Source: Mycolicibacterium frederiksbergense
GTDB taxonomy: Bacteria; Actinomycetota; Actinomycetes; Mycobacteriales; Mycobacteriaceae
Assembly (NCBI RefSeq): GCF_029893345.1
Contig: NZ_JARXVE010000014.1
Location: forward strand, 1-64,000
DNA: 64,000 nucleotides
Direction of reading: 5' to 3'
A program made the position numbers and the translations under genes. The notes under the pieces were generated by a model, which was not told where the DNA came from, ran no database searches, and saw only the letters and a program-made list of their open reading frames with translations. Of the stretch, positions 46,724 to 54,706 are shown piece by piece (within the stretch, counting starts at the first letter, position 1; each line of letters opens with the position of its first letter).

Positions 46724-47449
46724 CTAGATATTGCTGGCCCCGGCGATCGGAATGATCGCGCCGGTGAGGAACGGGGCCTGGTTGGCGAGCAGGAAGGCGA
46801 CGGTGGCGCCGATGTCGGCGGCTTCGCCGAATCTGCCCGCCGGTATGCGGGCCAGCAGCTCAGCGCCGATCTGCGGATCGTCGAGGTACTTGGCGGTCAT
46901 GTTGCTGCGGAAATAACCCGGGCACACGCACGTGATGCACAGGCCGTCGGTACTCCACTCCTGGGCCAAGGTGCTGGCCAGCGTGGCCGCGGCGGCCTTG
47001 CTGGCGTTGTAGTCGGCGAAGTGCGCTTCGGGTCGCATCGCGTTGACCGAGGCGTTGACAACGATGGACCCCGGCCGGGCCAGGACGCGGTGCGCGGCCT
47101 GGGCTCCGTGCAGGATGCCGACCACGTTGACGTCGAGTACCCGGCGAAAGGTCGCAGGATCAAGCTGCTCGGCGGGTTTGCCTTCGCCGTCGATCCCGGC
47201 ATTGAGGAAAGTCCCGTCGAGCCCTCCGAATGCTGTCGCGGCGTCGTCAAACGCCTGATGGACCGCCGCGGCATCGGCGGCATCGCAGATGCTGCCGCCG
47301 GCCGCGCCACGGCCGAGGGCGGCGGCGACGGACTGTTCGCTGGTACCGGTCACCCACACCTGGTGGCCTTGGGCGCTGAGGTACTGGGCGCACATGTCGC
47401 CGATGCCGCTGGTGCCGCCGGTGATCAGGTAGCGCCGTGGCGTGGTCAT
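46724..47449 (-). CDS. Short-chain dehydrogenase/reductase
   Basis: 241 residues. The NAD-binding motif is TGGTSGIG, then FLNAGIDGEG (usual NAG motif), the serine region VVNASVNAM and the YNASK catalytic pair, and a C-terminal CPGYFRSNMTAKYL. A classical SDR that oxidises or reduces a secondary alcohol. ATG 47449 overlaps the stop of the upstream MDR dehydrogenase by ATGA, so the two act on one pathway. Confidence 0.9.
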   Translation of the reverse strand: MTTPRRYLITGGTSGIGDMCAQYLSAQGHQVWVTGTSEQSVAAALGRGAAGGSICDAADAAAVHQAFDDAATAFGGLDGTFLNAGIDGEGKPAEQLDPATFRRVLDVNVVGILHGAQAAHRVLARPGSIVVNASVNAMRPEAHFADYNASKAAAATLASTLAQEWSTDGLCITCVCPGYFRSNMTAKYLDDPQIGAELLARIPAGRFGEAADIGATVAFLLANQAPFLTGAIIPIAGASNI

Positions 47450-48459
47450 GAGGCGCACCGGATCAGGACCTTGATGGCTTCACGCATGCCGCCGTCGGTC
47501 ATGAAGGCCGGGATCTCGGCGAGGTCGACGGTGTGGGTGACGATGGCGTTGTACCGCTCGGGCTTCTCGGCGAGGGCGGCGAGCGCCTCGTTGACGTGGT
47601 GGTCGTCGAATCCGACGCTGCCCACGACGTGCAGGCTGTGCTCGACGATGGTGGCGGGTAATACGGTCGCCGATGCGTGGCCAAGCGCGATGAGCAGAAT
47701 GGAGCCGCCGAACGCGGTAGCGGCGATGGCGGCCTCCAATGAGCCGTCATAACCTGCGGCGTCGATCAGCAGGGAGTACCGATCCGTCTCGGTCAGTACT
47801 CCGACGCGGGCGCCCTGGGTACGCGCCAGCTCGGCGCGTTGGGGGTTCGGCTCGGCCACGGTGACAGCGGCGTGCGGCCACCGGCGGGCGACCTCGGCGT
47901 GGGCCAGCGCCCCGATCGGACCGTAGCCGAGAATGCCCACGGTCTCGGGGTTTTCGACGGGAAGCTGGTCGATGGCGCACATGACGACGGCCAGCGGCTC
48001 GGCCAGCACGGCATCGGCTGTGCTCAGGCCGGGCGGCACGCGATAGAGGCTGTCGCCGGGGATCACCATGGCCCCGGCGTAGCCGCCAGGTCGGGCTTCG
48101 CCGAGCCATTGGAGATCTTCGGCCAAGCGGTCGGATTGCTGGCGGCCATCGACGACACGAGACGGTATCCGTGAATCGGCCACCACCGCCTCGCCCGCGG
48201 TGAAGCTCGCATGCCGCGACTGGCGCACCCGCCCGGCCACTTCATGCCCCAAGGTGGCCGGCCAGTAGGCCACCCAGTCACCCGTCTGCAGTACGTGCAG
48301 GTCCGATCCGCAGATCCCGGCGTAGTCGACGTCAACCAGGACGTCACCATCGGCCAGGTCGGACAGTTCGCGCGTGCCGACGGTCAGGGACAAGTTCTCG
48401 CTCAACAGCAAGGCTGTGGTTAGCGCCGGCCCACCGCCGGGATCTGCGATACAAGACAT
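47446..48459 (-). CDS. Medium-chain dehydrogenase without a structural-zinc loop
   Basis: 337 residues. Catalytic-zinc positions appear in AGICGSDLH and LGHEVAGRV; the four-cysteine structural-zinc loop is absent (the region reads DSRIPSRVVDGRQQSD). The Rossmann motif is GILGYGPIGALAHAE. It resembles threonine/idonate-type dehydrogenases. No ribosome site precedes ATG 48459, and an operator site ends 2 bp before it, so the message may be leaderless or the true start lies later (for example a TTG about 16 codons in). Confidence 0.8.
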   Translation of the reverse strand: MSCIADPGGGPALTTALLLSENLSLTVGTRELSDLADGDVLVDVDYAGICGSDLHVLQTGDWVAYWPATLGHEVAGRVRQSRHASFTAGEAVVADSRIPSRVVDGRQQSDRLAEDLQWLGEARPGGYAGAMVIPGDSLYRVPPGLSTADAVLAEPLAVVMCAIDQLPVENPETVGILGYGPIGALAHAEVARRWPHAAVTVAEPNPQRAELARTQGARVGVLTETDRYSLLIDAAGYDGSLEAAIAATAFGGSILLIALGHASATVLPATIVEHSLHVVGSVGFDDHHVNEALAALAEKPERYNAIVTHTVDLAEIPAFMTDGGMREAIKVLIRCAS

Positions 48460-48477
48460 GAGTCTTGATTACCAGAC
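48442..48477. promoter_or_regulatory. Two tandem operators at the MDR gene start
   Basis: ATCTGCGATACAAGAC (48442-48457) and GTCTTGATTACCAGAC (48462-48477) match the motif and again start 20 bp apart. The first overlaps the annotated first codons of the MDR gene, so binding would block initiation, or the start lies downstream. Confidence 0.7.
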
Positions 48478-48525
48478 TCGACGGCAAAGTGGAATGGCAG
48501 CGTGGAATGGCGTGCCCGGCGATTG

Positions 48526-49335
48526 TCAGGCGATGCCGTGGGCGCCTTCATCGCCCAGCGCCTCATTCACCCGTGCGCCGAAGCTTGCCGAGAAGTCCGC
48601 CGCGGTAGCGACCACCGTCTTGGCGATCTCGGCGGCCTGTTCGGCGGTCTTGGTGGCCGACATGTACGCCACGCCGAGTGCCGCGACAGCCCGGCCGTCG
48701 CTGGTGAGCACGGGGCTGGCGATGCAGTCGATACCTGAGGTGGTGGTGCCGCGTTCGTGCGCGTAGCCGTTGGCGCGCACCTCGTGGAGCACCTCGCGCA
48801 GCGCCGACAACGACGTTGGCCCCTCGCCTGTGCGCGACTGCCAGGAGTAGCCGTCGTACAGCGTCGAGAGCTGCTCGACATCCAGGCGACTGAGGATGGC
48901 CCGGCCCACCGCGGTCAAATGTGCCGGTAGGCGCGAACCGACCTCGGTCACCAGTCGAACGCCTGGTGTCAGGGGCTCGCGCTTGTCCAGGTAGATGACG
49001 TCGGTGCCCTGCAATACGGCGAGGTGTGAGGTTTCGTTGACGGCATTGGTCAACGCGAGCATGTAGCGCTGGCCGGCCCGATGTAATGGTCCCGACCTCA
49101 TATAGGACGCGCCGACCTCGAAGGCCGAAACTCCCAGGGTCCAGGCTCGTTGATCGGGCCAGTACGAGACGAAGCGACGTTCCCGCATGACATTGAGCAG
49201 ATGATGGGTGGTGCTTTTCGGCAGGGACAGCGTCTCGGCGATCTCCATGGTCGCCATCGGGACGCCTCGTCGGGCCAGCAAGTCCAGCACGTCCATGACG
49301 CGCTCAGCAGATTTCACCCGACTTGCGGTGGCCAC
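48526..49335 (-). CDS. IclR-family regulator, second of the cluster
   Basis: 269 residues from GTG 49335 (GAGGGGG 8 bases upstream). Winged helix: IAETLSLPKSTTHHLLNVM; ligand domain: LAVLQGTDVIYLDKREP, RLPAHLTAVGRAIL, ERGTTTSGIDCIASPVL. It is a paralogue of the IclR beside hutU, sharing domain layout but clearly diverged. It lies upstream of the MDR/SDR unit on the same strand, 66 bp away, and has one motif copy in its own promoter. Confidence 0.88.
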   Translation of the reverse strand: MATASRVKSAERVMDVLDLLARRGVPMATMEIAETLSLPKSTTHHLLNVMRERRFVSYWPDQRAWTLGVSAFEVGASYMRSGPLHRAGQRYMLALTNAVNETSHLAVLQGTDVIYLDKREPLTPGVRLVTEVGSRLPAHLTAVGRAILSRLDVEQLSTLYDGYSWQSRTGEGPTSLSALREVLHEVRANGYAHERGTTTSGIDCIASPVLTSDGRAVAALGVAYMSATKTAEQAAEIAKTVVATAADFSASFGARVNEALGDEGAHGIA

Positions 49336-49361
49336 AGCCCGTCCCCCTCTCGCCCCTAGTC

Positions 49362-49377
49362 GTCTCGGATACAAGAC
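49362..49377. promoter_or_regulatory. Operator-like motif upstream of the second iclR gene
   Basis: GTCTCGGATACAAGAC fits the cluster motif and lies 27 bp upstream of the GTG start, suggesting autoregulation. No good second copy at 20-bp phase was seen here. Confidence 0.65.
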
Positions 49378-49429
49378 AACAATCTGTGTTTAGGGTAGCC
49401 GACCTAGGCTTTGGCCTGTTCTCGGCGAA

Positions 49430-49654
49430 TCAGGACTTGCGCCCCGCAATCAGGTAGACCGCAGGCAGCACGCCCGAGGTGCCCAGCAGTCCGAGGGCGC
49501 CGCCCCACATCCACTTGGGTCCGTTGACGTGTTCCGCGTCGCGGCCGGCGAGGTCGCGCAACGCCCAGGCCCGCAGCCCGGCGTCTACCGCCGCCATCGT
49601 GATAACGGCCGCCTTGGTGGTGGGGGACAGGTCGCGCCAGCGCTTCTTGGCCAC
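49430..49654 (-). CDS. Small conserved membrane protein
   Basis: 74 residues: a basic start (MAKKRWRDLSPTTKA), a helix VITMAAVDAGLRAWALRDL, then a second helix MWGGALGLLGTSGVLPAVYLIAG ending in RKS. The layout of two helices resembles small PLDc_N-like actinobacterial membrane proteins. A GGAA-type site precedes ATG 49654. Function unknown. Confidence 0.65.
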   Translation of the reverse strand: MAKKRWRDLSPTTKAAVITMAAVDAGLRAWALRDLAGRDAEHVNGPKWMWGGALGLLGTSGVLPAVYLIAGRKS

Positions 49655-49746
49655 TCTTGAGTCTTCCTTTCGGGCAACGGGTTATCGCTTGCAAGGTATG
49701 CACGTTCGGCAGCTGGAAAACCTCGTGCAGCCCAGGGTCAACCGCC

Positions 49747-51633
49747 CTATGGGCTGCCCGGGATTGTGGTCATCGGTGATTCGATCGAATGCCCACCGCC
49801 GCTTGACCTTCCACCGCTGGAAGATTCACCGCGACCCGACGAGCTTCCGCCCGCCGACGAGCCGCCAGAGGAGCCGCCCGACGAGCCGCCGCCGTAGGCC
49901 GGCTCCGGCTGGTACACCGTGGTCTGCGGTGCCTCGTGCGTGGGTGCCGGCTCGGCTGTATGGGCCGGCACCGTGTAGTCCGGTGTCGACGGCGCGGTGT
50001 AGGTGGGCTCGTCTACGGGCGTCACCGGCGCGGCCGACGACGGAGTGGTGTGCGTCGGCGGTGCGGTCGTGGTCGGCGGTGCGGTCGTCGTCGGGGGTGC
50101 CGTCGTGGTCGGCGGTGCGGTCGTCGTCGGGGGAGCCGTCGTCGTGGTCGGCGGCGCGGTCGTTGTGGTTGGGGGAGCTGTCGTCGTTGTTGGCGGCGCG
50201 GTCGTGGTGGTCGGCGGCGCTGTGGTCGTGGTGGGCGGGGGCGTAGTCGGTTGGGTCCACGGCGGCGGCGTCCACGGGTTGAGCGGCGGCACCACGATCA
50301 CCGGAGGAAGCGGAATCGGGATCGGCACCGGAATCGGCGCCGGGGCCGGGGGAGCCTCGGCGGGCGGGGGAGCCGGCTGGGCCGGTGGCGCTGCGGGCGG
50401 CGCGACCTGTGGTGCCTGGTTGACGGGCCGGTCGTCGGTGCGCACGTTCGATACGGGAGGGGCCGCGGGCGGGGGCGTCAGGACCGCGACCGGCAGCGCG
50501 ACCGGATCCGGCTCGTGCGGAACCGGCGGAAGATAGCGGCCGGGCACCGTGTCCGCCTTCACGGCCGGCGCCGGCTGGGCCTTGACATCGGCCGTCGGCC
50601 GGACGGTGATCGCGACCGTCACGGCCAGCGTGGCGAAGCTGATCACCAGGAACATCACCGCGCTGCCCATCAGCAGCATCCGGGCCGGCGGCGGAGCGAT
50701 GACGGTCGTGTAGTCCGCCTCGTCGTCCTGCTCGGGGACGAACTCGCTGAGCGGCTCCATCGGCATCTCGTCAGCCCACAGGTCGTCGTCGGTTTCCTGC
50801 GAGTACGCCAGGTCGGGACCCACGGCGCCCTCGGCGGCCGGGGTGCTCGCGGGCGCCACCTGGGTGGCATCCGCGGCGGCAGGGGCCATCTGCGTCGCCG
50901 CGCTGTACGGCACGGGCGCCATCTGCGTGGCATCCCCTGCGGCGGGGGCCATCTGGGTCGCATCGAGGGCCGGTGCCATCTGCGTCGAGGCACCGGCCTG
51001 TGCGAAACCGGACCCGTCGGCCGTCTGGGCCGCGCCCCGCGCGATCGCATAACCGGCATCCGGCGCCACCTCGACCGGCGCCGTCGAACGAAGCTCTGCC
51101 GCAACGGAATCAAGGTCGAGACGTTGCCCGACCAGCAGCACCCGGCCCGGGGCTCCGGCGGCGGGCACCCGCTGCAACACCGTCGCGCACGCGACGGCGG
51201 CGCCCGCGGTGCCGATCGGCACGGATGCCAGCGTGGAGGTCGACTGTTCGTCCTCGCCGACCACCGTCAGCGACACCGTGTCATCGTCGGCCAGCAGCAA
51301 CGCGGCATCCGCGCCGACGTTGCGGGCCAGTGCCGCGGCGGCCTCGGCTTCGGCCACCACCTCGACGTTCTGCACGCCCGCGTTGAGCACCGTCTGGCGC
51401 AGCGTGTCGGCCGCAGATGAGTCGGGCAGGCACAGTCGGGTCGCGGCGACCCGGTTGCCCGACTGAGTCACTTCGCGGTAGGTGCCGATGATGGTGTCGG
51501 CCAACTCACGCATCGCATCGTCGGACAGATCGAGTGCGTACTGGTCCAGCAGTTGGCCGCCGCTCGCGGGGGAGCCGATCATCGCCAAGCGCGCCACGCG
51601 TCCGGTGACCGCCACCCCGAGGACTACGTCCAC
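49747..51633 (-). CDS. Mycobacterial membrane protein with ASKHA-like N-terminus and long Thr/Pro tail
   Basis: 628 residues from GTG 51633 (AAGGAG upstream). Residues 1-200 (VDVVLGVAVTGRVARLAMIG, then RLCLPDSSAADTL) match a mycobacterial family labelled DUF7159 in current databases, from memory. Then come five TQMAP-type repeats (about 210-265), a membrane helix (about 325-350), and an exported tail rich in Pro, then a perfect Thr/Pro array and a Ser/Gly-rich end (GGGSSGGSSGGSSAGG). It is a paralogue of the gene at 56681. The tail probably crosses the cell wall and may be glycosylated at Thr; function unknown. Confidence 0.75.
   Translation of the reverse strand: MDVVLGVAVTGRVARLAMIGSPASGGQLLDQYALDLSDDAMRELADTIIGTYREVTQSGNRVAATRLCLPDSSAADTLRQTVLNAGVQNVEVVAEAEAAAALARNVGADAALLLADDDTVSLTVVGEDEQSTSTLASVPIGTAGAAVACATVLQRVPAAGAPGRVLLVGQRLDLDSVAAELRSTAPVEVAPDAGYAIARGAAQTADGSGFAQAGASTQMAPALDATQMAPAAGDATQMAPVPYSAATQMAPAAADATQVAPASTPAAEGAVGPDLAYSQETDDDLWADEMPMEPLSEFVPEQDDEADYTTVIAPPPARMLLMGSAVMFLVISFATLAVTVAITVRPTADVKAQPAPAVKADTVPGRYLPPVPHEPDPVALPVAVLTPPPAAPPVSNVRTDDRPVNQAPQVAPPAAPPAQPAPPPAEAPPAPAPIPVPIPIPLPPVIVVPPLNPWTPPPWTQPTTPPPTTTTAPPTTTTAPPTTTTAPPTTTTAPPTTTTAPPTTTAPPTTTAPPTTTAPPTTTAPPTHTTPSSAAPVTPVDEPTYTAPSTPDYTVPAHTAEPAPTHEAPQTTVYQPEPAYGGGSSGGSSGGSSAGGSSSGRGESSSGGRSSGGGHSIESPMTTIPGSP
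50050..50235. repeat. In-frame minisatellite encoding a Thr/Pro array
   Basis: About five 21-bp units encoding TTTTAPP followed by about four 18-bp units encoding TTTAPP on the - strand. Unit-to-unit differences are mainly at third codon positions. Copy number is likely variable between strains. Confidence 0.8.
50855..50995. repeat. Degenerate repeat encoding TQMAP motifs
   Basis: Five copies of a block coding (A/S)TQMAP or TQVAP in the - strand gene, spaced 10 to 13 codons apart, in the cytoplasmic part before the membrane helix. Confidence 0.7.
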
Positions 51634-51814
51634 GGTTCCACTCCTTGCCTCACGCACGATTTACCGGCTCCAGACGGACGCTTCCAAGCTACCGCACAGC
51701 CTTCGCGGACCGTTGGCGCCGAACACCCAGACGGGCTCTGCTTGTGTGTCAGAGCAAAAATGAGCACGCTGGGTGAATCGCACTGCGATGTCACTCATAG
51801 AGAGGAATCGGTAC

Positions 51815-53470
51815 GTGAGCGACGAGCGTTACGCCGCGCCCGCCACCGTCGAGGTGGCGACCACGGCCGCGCCAGGCGTGGCGCGATCCCCGCGGGTCGG
51901 CTACGTGCCGACCCGGACCAACCGGATGCGCGACGGGCTCGCGGTCGTATTGCTCGTCCTCACGCTGCTGGTGCCGTGGAACCTGGAATTCGGCGTCGGC
52001 GTCCCGGGCAGTGCCGGGTCGACCTTCGTTGTGCTGGCGGTCGTGACGCTGCTGGCCGTCGCGGCCGCGCTCGCACCACACTTCGGGCCGTTCCGCCTCG
52101 CGGGCCCGGCGCCCGACGTCCGGCGCACCGGCAGGATTCGGCTCGTGCTGAGCGTCGCTTATTTCGTCGTGGTCATCGGTTTCGTCGGCTTTCACCTGGT
52201 GCAGACGGTCCGCAACGGCGGGACCGGGGAGGTGCCGCCGGGTGTCGGTCCGGGCATGCTGCTCGGCGTCGCGGGCGCACTGTTGGCCGCGCAGCCACCC
52301 ATCACCTCGATCACGATTGAGGACAACAAGTTTCGCCGCTGGTACGCGGCAGCCCGGTTGATCGGCTTTCTTTCCATCGCGCTGGCAACGCTGTCGGTCG
52401 GCTTCAACCTGTACTGGCGGCTGCGGTACCTGTTCGTCACCCAGATCGATTTCGGTGGTCACGATGTCGCCGTCATCGTCACCACATTGCTCTACGGCGC
52501 GGAGGCGATGATCGCGTTGGTGATTGCCTCGCGCTGGCTCACCGAGCGGACCGCCGCGGCCCGGCTGGCGACGACCGCCATCGGTGTCTCGGGCGCGGTC
52601 GCGGCCACGCTGGTGTGGATTGTCGGCATCGGCCGCGACATCGACGCTTTTCACGGCATCGCTCAGAACACCTCGACCGCCGCGGTGGGCTACGAGGGTT
52701 ACCTCGCCTGGGCCGCCGCGGCCGCGATTGTCGCGCCGACGACGCTGTACGCCGTCTTTTTGATCAAGCCGCCGACCATCGGTGCCTACCGTGCCGCCGC
52801 ACAGAAGTGCTTGACGCTCATCGCCTTTTGGGCGTTCGCGGCCGCGGCGCTGCGCGTGGTCGACTACCTGATCGCGCTGTCGCTCGATCTTCCGCGGGCG
52901 CTGTACGACAGCGTCGCGATGACGGTATTCAACCTGGTCACCGGAATTGTCGCGCGGTGGTTGCACCGCCAGCTCGGCAAGGGCGTGGCGGCGACGACCG
53001 TCACCGCCGCATTCAGCGCGGTGTTGTTCGTCTTCACGGTCGCGGACCTGGCCATCGGTGTCGCGCTCGCTCCTCGTTACGCGGCACCGGCGCCTGCGGC
53101 GATCTACGGCAACAACCTGGCCCAGCAGATCACCAGCACATTCGACGTTGCTGTGTGTGTGCTGAGCCTGCTGGTGCTGGCCGTCATGCTCTTCACCGGT
53201 CCGTTGGCCGGCTATCTGGTCCGCCGCGAAGCCCGGGCCGCCAAGCCGGCGACGACTCCGCCTGCGCCACAGGCACCCACCGTCGATACCTCCGCACCGC
53301 CCACCATCGTGCGGCGGCCGCGATCGGCAGCGGTACCGAGAATCTTTCGGCTGAAAGAGGATTCGACGACGGTTCTGGCGCCACCGACCACCGATTTTCA
53401 GGCGCCCACGACTGCGCTACGGATCCAGCGTCGCCCAGTAGGTGAGTCGCGGCCACCCTCGAACGGCTAA
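51815..53470 (+). CDS. Multi-spanning mycobacterial membrane protein
   Basis: 551 residues from GTG 51815 (AGAGAGG about 8 bases upstream); in-frame GTG 51773 and ATG 51788 are less well placed. About ten to twelve hydrophobic helices follow NRMRDGLAVVLLVLTLLVPW, with the block FNLYWRLRYLFVTQI in the middle. The C-terminal 100 residues are cytoplasmic and rich in Pro, Thr and basic residues. A mycobacteria-specific family (DUF7937 in my memory). It is divergent from the Thr/Pro-tailed protein, 181 bp apart, so they may be co-regulated. Function unknown. Confidence 0.7.
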   Translation: MSDERYAAPATVEVATTAAPGVARSPRVGYVPTRTNRMRDGLAVVLLVLTLLVPWNLEFGVGVPGSAGSTFVVLAVVTLLAVAAALAPHFGPFRLAGPAPDVRRTGRIRLVLSVAYFVVVIGFVGFHLVQTVRNGGTGEVPPGVGPGMLLGVAGALLAAQPPITSITIEDNKFRRWYAAARLIGFLSIALATLSVGFNLYWRLRYLFVTQIDFGGHDVAVIVTTLLYGAEAMIALVIASRWLTERTAAARLATTAIGVSGAVAATLVWIVGIGRDIDAFHGIAQNTSTAAVGYEGYLAWAAAAAIVAPTTLYAVFLIKPPTIGAYRAAAQKCLTLIAFWAFAAAALRVVDYLIALSLDLPRALYDSVAMTVFNLVTGIVARWLHRQLGKGVAATTVTAAFSAVLFVFTVADLAIGVALAPRYAAPAPAAIYGNNLAQQITSTFDVAVCVLSLLVLAVMLFTGPLAGYLVRREARAAKPATTPPAPQAPTVDTSAPPTIVRRPRSAAVPRIFRLKEDSTTVLAPPTTDFQAPTTALRIQRRPVGESRPPSNG

Positions 53471-53533
53471 TTCGCTTGCAGGATCAAGCATTCGGGCTTT
53501 TTGAGGGATCTCTTTAATTCTTGTGAAAACTCT

Positions 53534-54484
53534 ATGTCTCCGCATTCTTACCGCGCGGGCACCGAAATGCTGTGTTTCCATGGGTCGGTGGGGAGGTTCA
53601 CACCCGCCGGTTTGGTTGCCGTTGTGATAGCGGCGACCTCCATGCTGAACGACGCGGCCATACCGTCCGCGTACGCGGCCCCCTGTCCAGATGCCGAAGT
53701 CATATTCGCCCGTGGCACCACCGAACTGCCTGGTGTCGGTCCCACCGGAGATGCATTCGTCCAATCGTTGCGGTCTCAACTCGGCGCTAAGTCGGTCGAG
53801 GTGTACCCGGTCGACTATCCCGCCACAACCGATTTCCCGACCGCGGTCCAGGGTATTTCCGATGCGCGGGCACGCATCGTGTCCACCGCCGCGAACTGCC
53901 CGAAAACCAAGATGGTGCTCGGTGGTTTCTCCCAGGGAGCGGCGGTGATGGGTTTCGTTACCGCAGCCGTTGTGCCTGACGGAGTTTCACCGACCGATGT
54001 ACCTGCGCCGATGCCATCCGAGGTGGCCGACCACGTGGCAGCGGTTGCGCTGTTCGGTAAGCCGTCGAGCCGGTTCATGAAGGTGATCAACGATCCGCCG
54101 GTCGTGGTCGGCCCGAACTACACGGCCAAAGCCATCGACTTGTGCGTCGACAATGATCTGGTGTGCGATCCGCAGGGCCGGAGTTTCGCCGCGCACAACG
54201 AATACGCCGACGCGGGCCTGGTCAACAAGGGGGCGGATTTCGTCGCGCAGAAGCTTCAAGCCAGCTGGTCCGCGGATGCCGCTGCGGCACAAGCACCCCA
54301 GGAGCCGCCGGCGTCCACACTCTCACCGCTGACGGGGCCGGTGGCCGGGCCGTTGCAGCCGACCCAACATTTGGGCTCCGCGTCGCAGACATCTCCGGGC
54401 TCCGCGCCGCTCCCCGGCCCGGCGGCCCCGCCCGTTCCGCCACCGGTCGCACCGCCATCGGCGTCCTCCGCCCCGCCGACCTGA
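53534..54484 (+). CDS. Secreted cutinase-family esterase with Pro-rich tail
   Basis: About 316 residues from ATG 53534; a TTG at 53501 is possible and no ribosome site is convincing. A long signal sequence ends near PSAYAAPCP. The alpha/beta-hydrolase has the oxyanion region VIFARGTTELPG, nucleophile GGFSQGAAV, the acid in LCVDNDLVCDPQG and the histidine in FAAHNEYAD, with the usual cysteines. The last 80 residues are Pro/Ala-rich. Mycobacterial relatives (Culp proteins) hydrolyse lipid esters at the surface. Confidence 0.87.
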   Translation: MSPHSYRAGTEMLCFHGSVGRFTPAGLVAVVIAATSMLNDAAIPSAYAAPCPDAEVIFARGTTELPGVGPTGDAFVQSLRSQLGAKSVEVYPVDYPATTDFPTAVQGISDARARIVSTAANCPKTKMVLGGFSQGAAVMGFVTAAVVPDGVSPTDVPAPMPSEVADHVAAVALFGKPSSRFMKVINDPPVVVGPNYTAKAIDLCVDNDLVCDPQGRSFAAHNEYADAGLVNKGADFVAQKLQASWSADAAAAQAPQEPPASTLSPLTGPVAGPLQPTQHLGSASQTSPGSAPLPGPAAPPVPPPVAPPSASSAPPT

Positions 54485-54558
54485 CCGGCCCACACCGAAA
54501 CCCGAATAATCAGTAGCGCGCATACCTGTGCCCGCGTACCGTTCTGCGGGCCCGGTGA

Positions 54559-54676
54559 TGTGAGCCGGATGTCGGTCGGTTACCACTGCTGATGGAGAGG
54601 TCGCGGGTTCGATTCCCGTCCGTCCCTCGGGGACGGTAGCTCAGTGGCAGAGCACTTTTCCGGTCGATGCCTCACA
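54559..54676 (+). ncRNA. Y RNA (YrlA type) with permuted tRNA-like domain, copy A
   Basis: The base stem pairs TGTGAG (54559-54564) with CTCACA (54671-54676). Above a bulge, TCGGTCGG (54572-54579) pairs with CCGGTCGA (54660-54667), including two G-U pairs, the expected Ro60-binding helix. The effector part is a tRNA in permuted order: T-arm GCGGG-TTCGATT-CCCGT (54603-54619), acceptor CCGTCCC (54620-54626), loop TCG, acceptor GGGACGG (54630-54636), TA, then D-arm GCTC-AGTGGCA-GAGC (54639-54653). There is no anticodon arm. It lies upstream of a Ro60 gene. Transcript ends beyond the base stem are not determined; a T6 run follows at 54701. Confidence 0.85.
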
Positions 54677-54700
54677 CGCCCACATCGCCTGGCGCCCAAC

Positions 54701-54706
54701 TTTTTT
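54701..54706 (+). terminator. T-run after Y RNA copy A
   Basis: Six T residues follow a GC-rich stretch with CGCC/GGCG pairing (54677-54680 with 54690-54694 region). This may be a Rho-independent terminator for copy A, although the stem is short. If it works, copy B is transcribed separately or by read-through. Confidence 0.4.

Noticed and set aside
50050..50235. Regular repeats that look like a CRISPR array
   Set aside because: Units are 18-21 bp without spacers, stay in frame and encode Thr/Pro in a larger gene.
54590..54660. A normal tRNA gene
   Set aside because: T-arm precedes the acceptor and D-arm and there is no anticodon; it only makes sense as the permuted tRNA-like part of a Y RNA next to Ro60.
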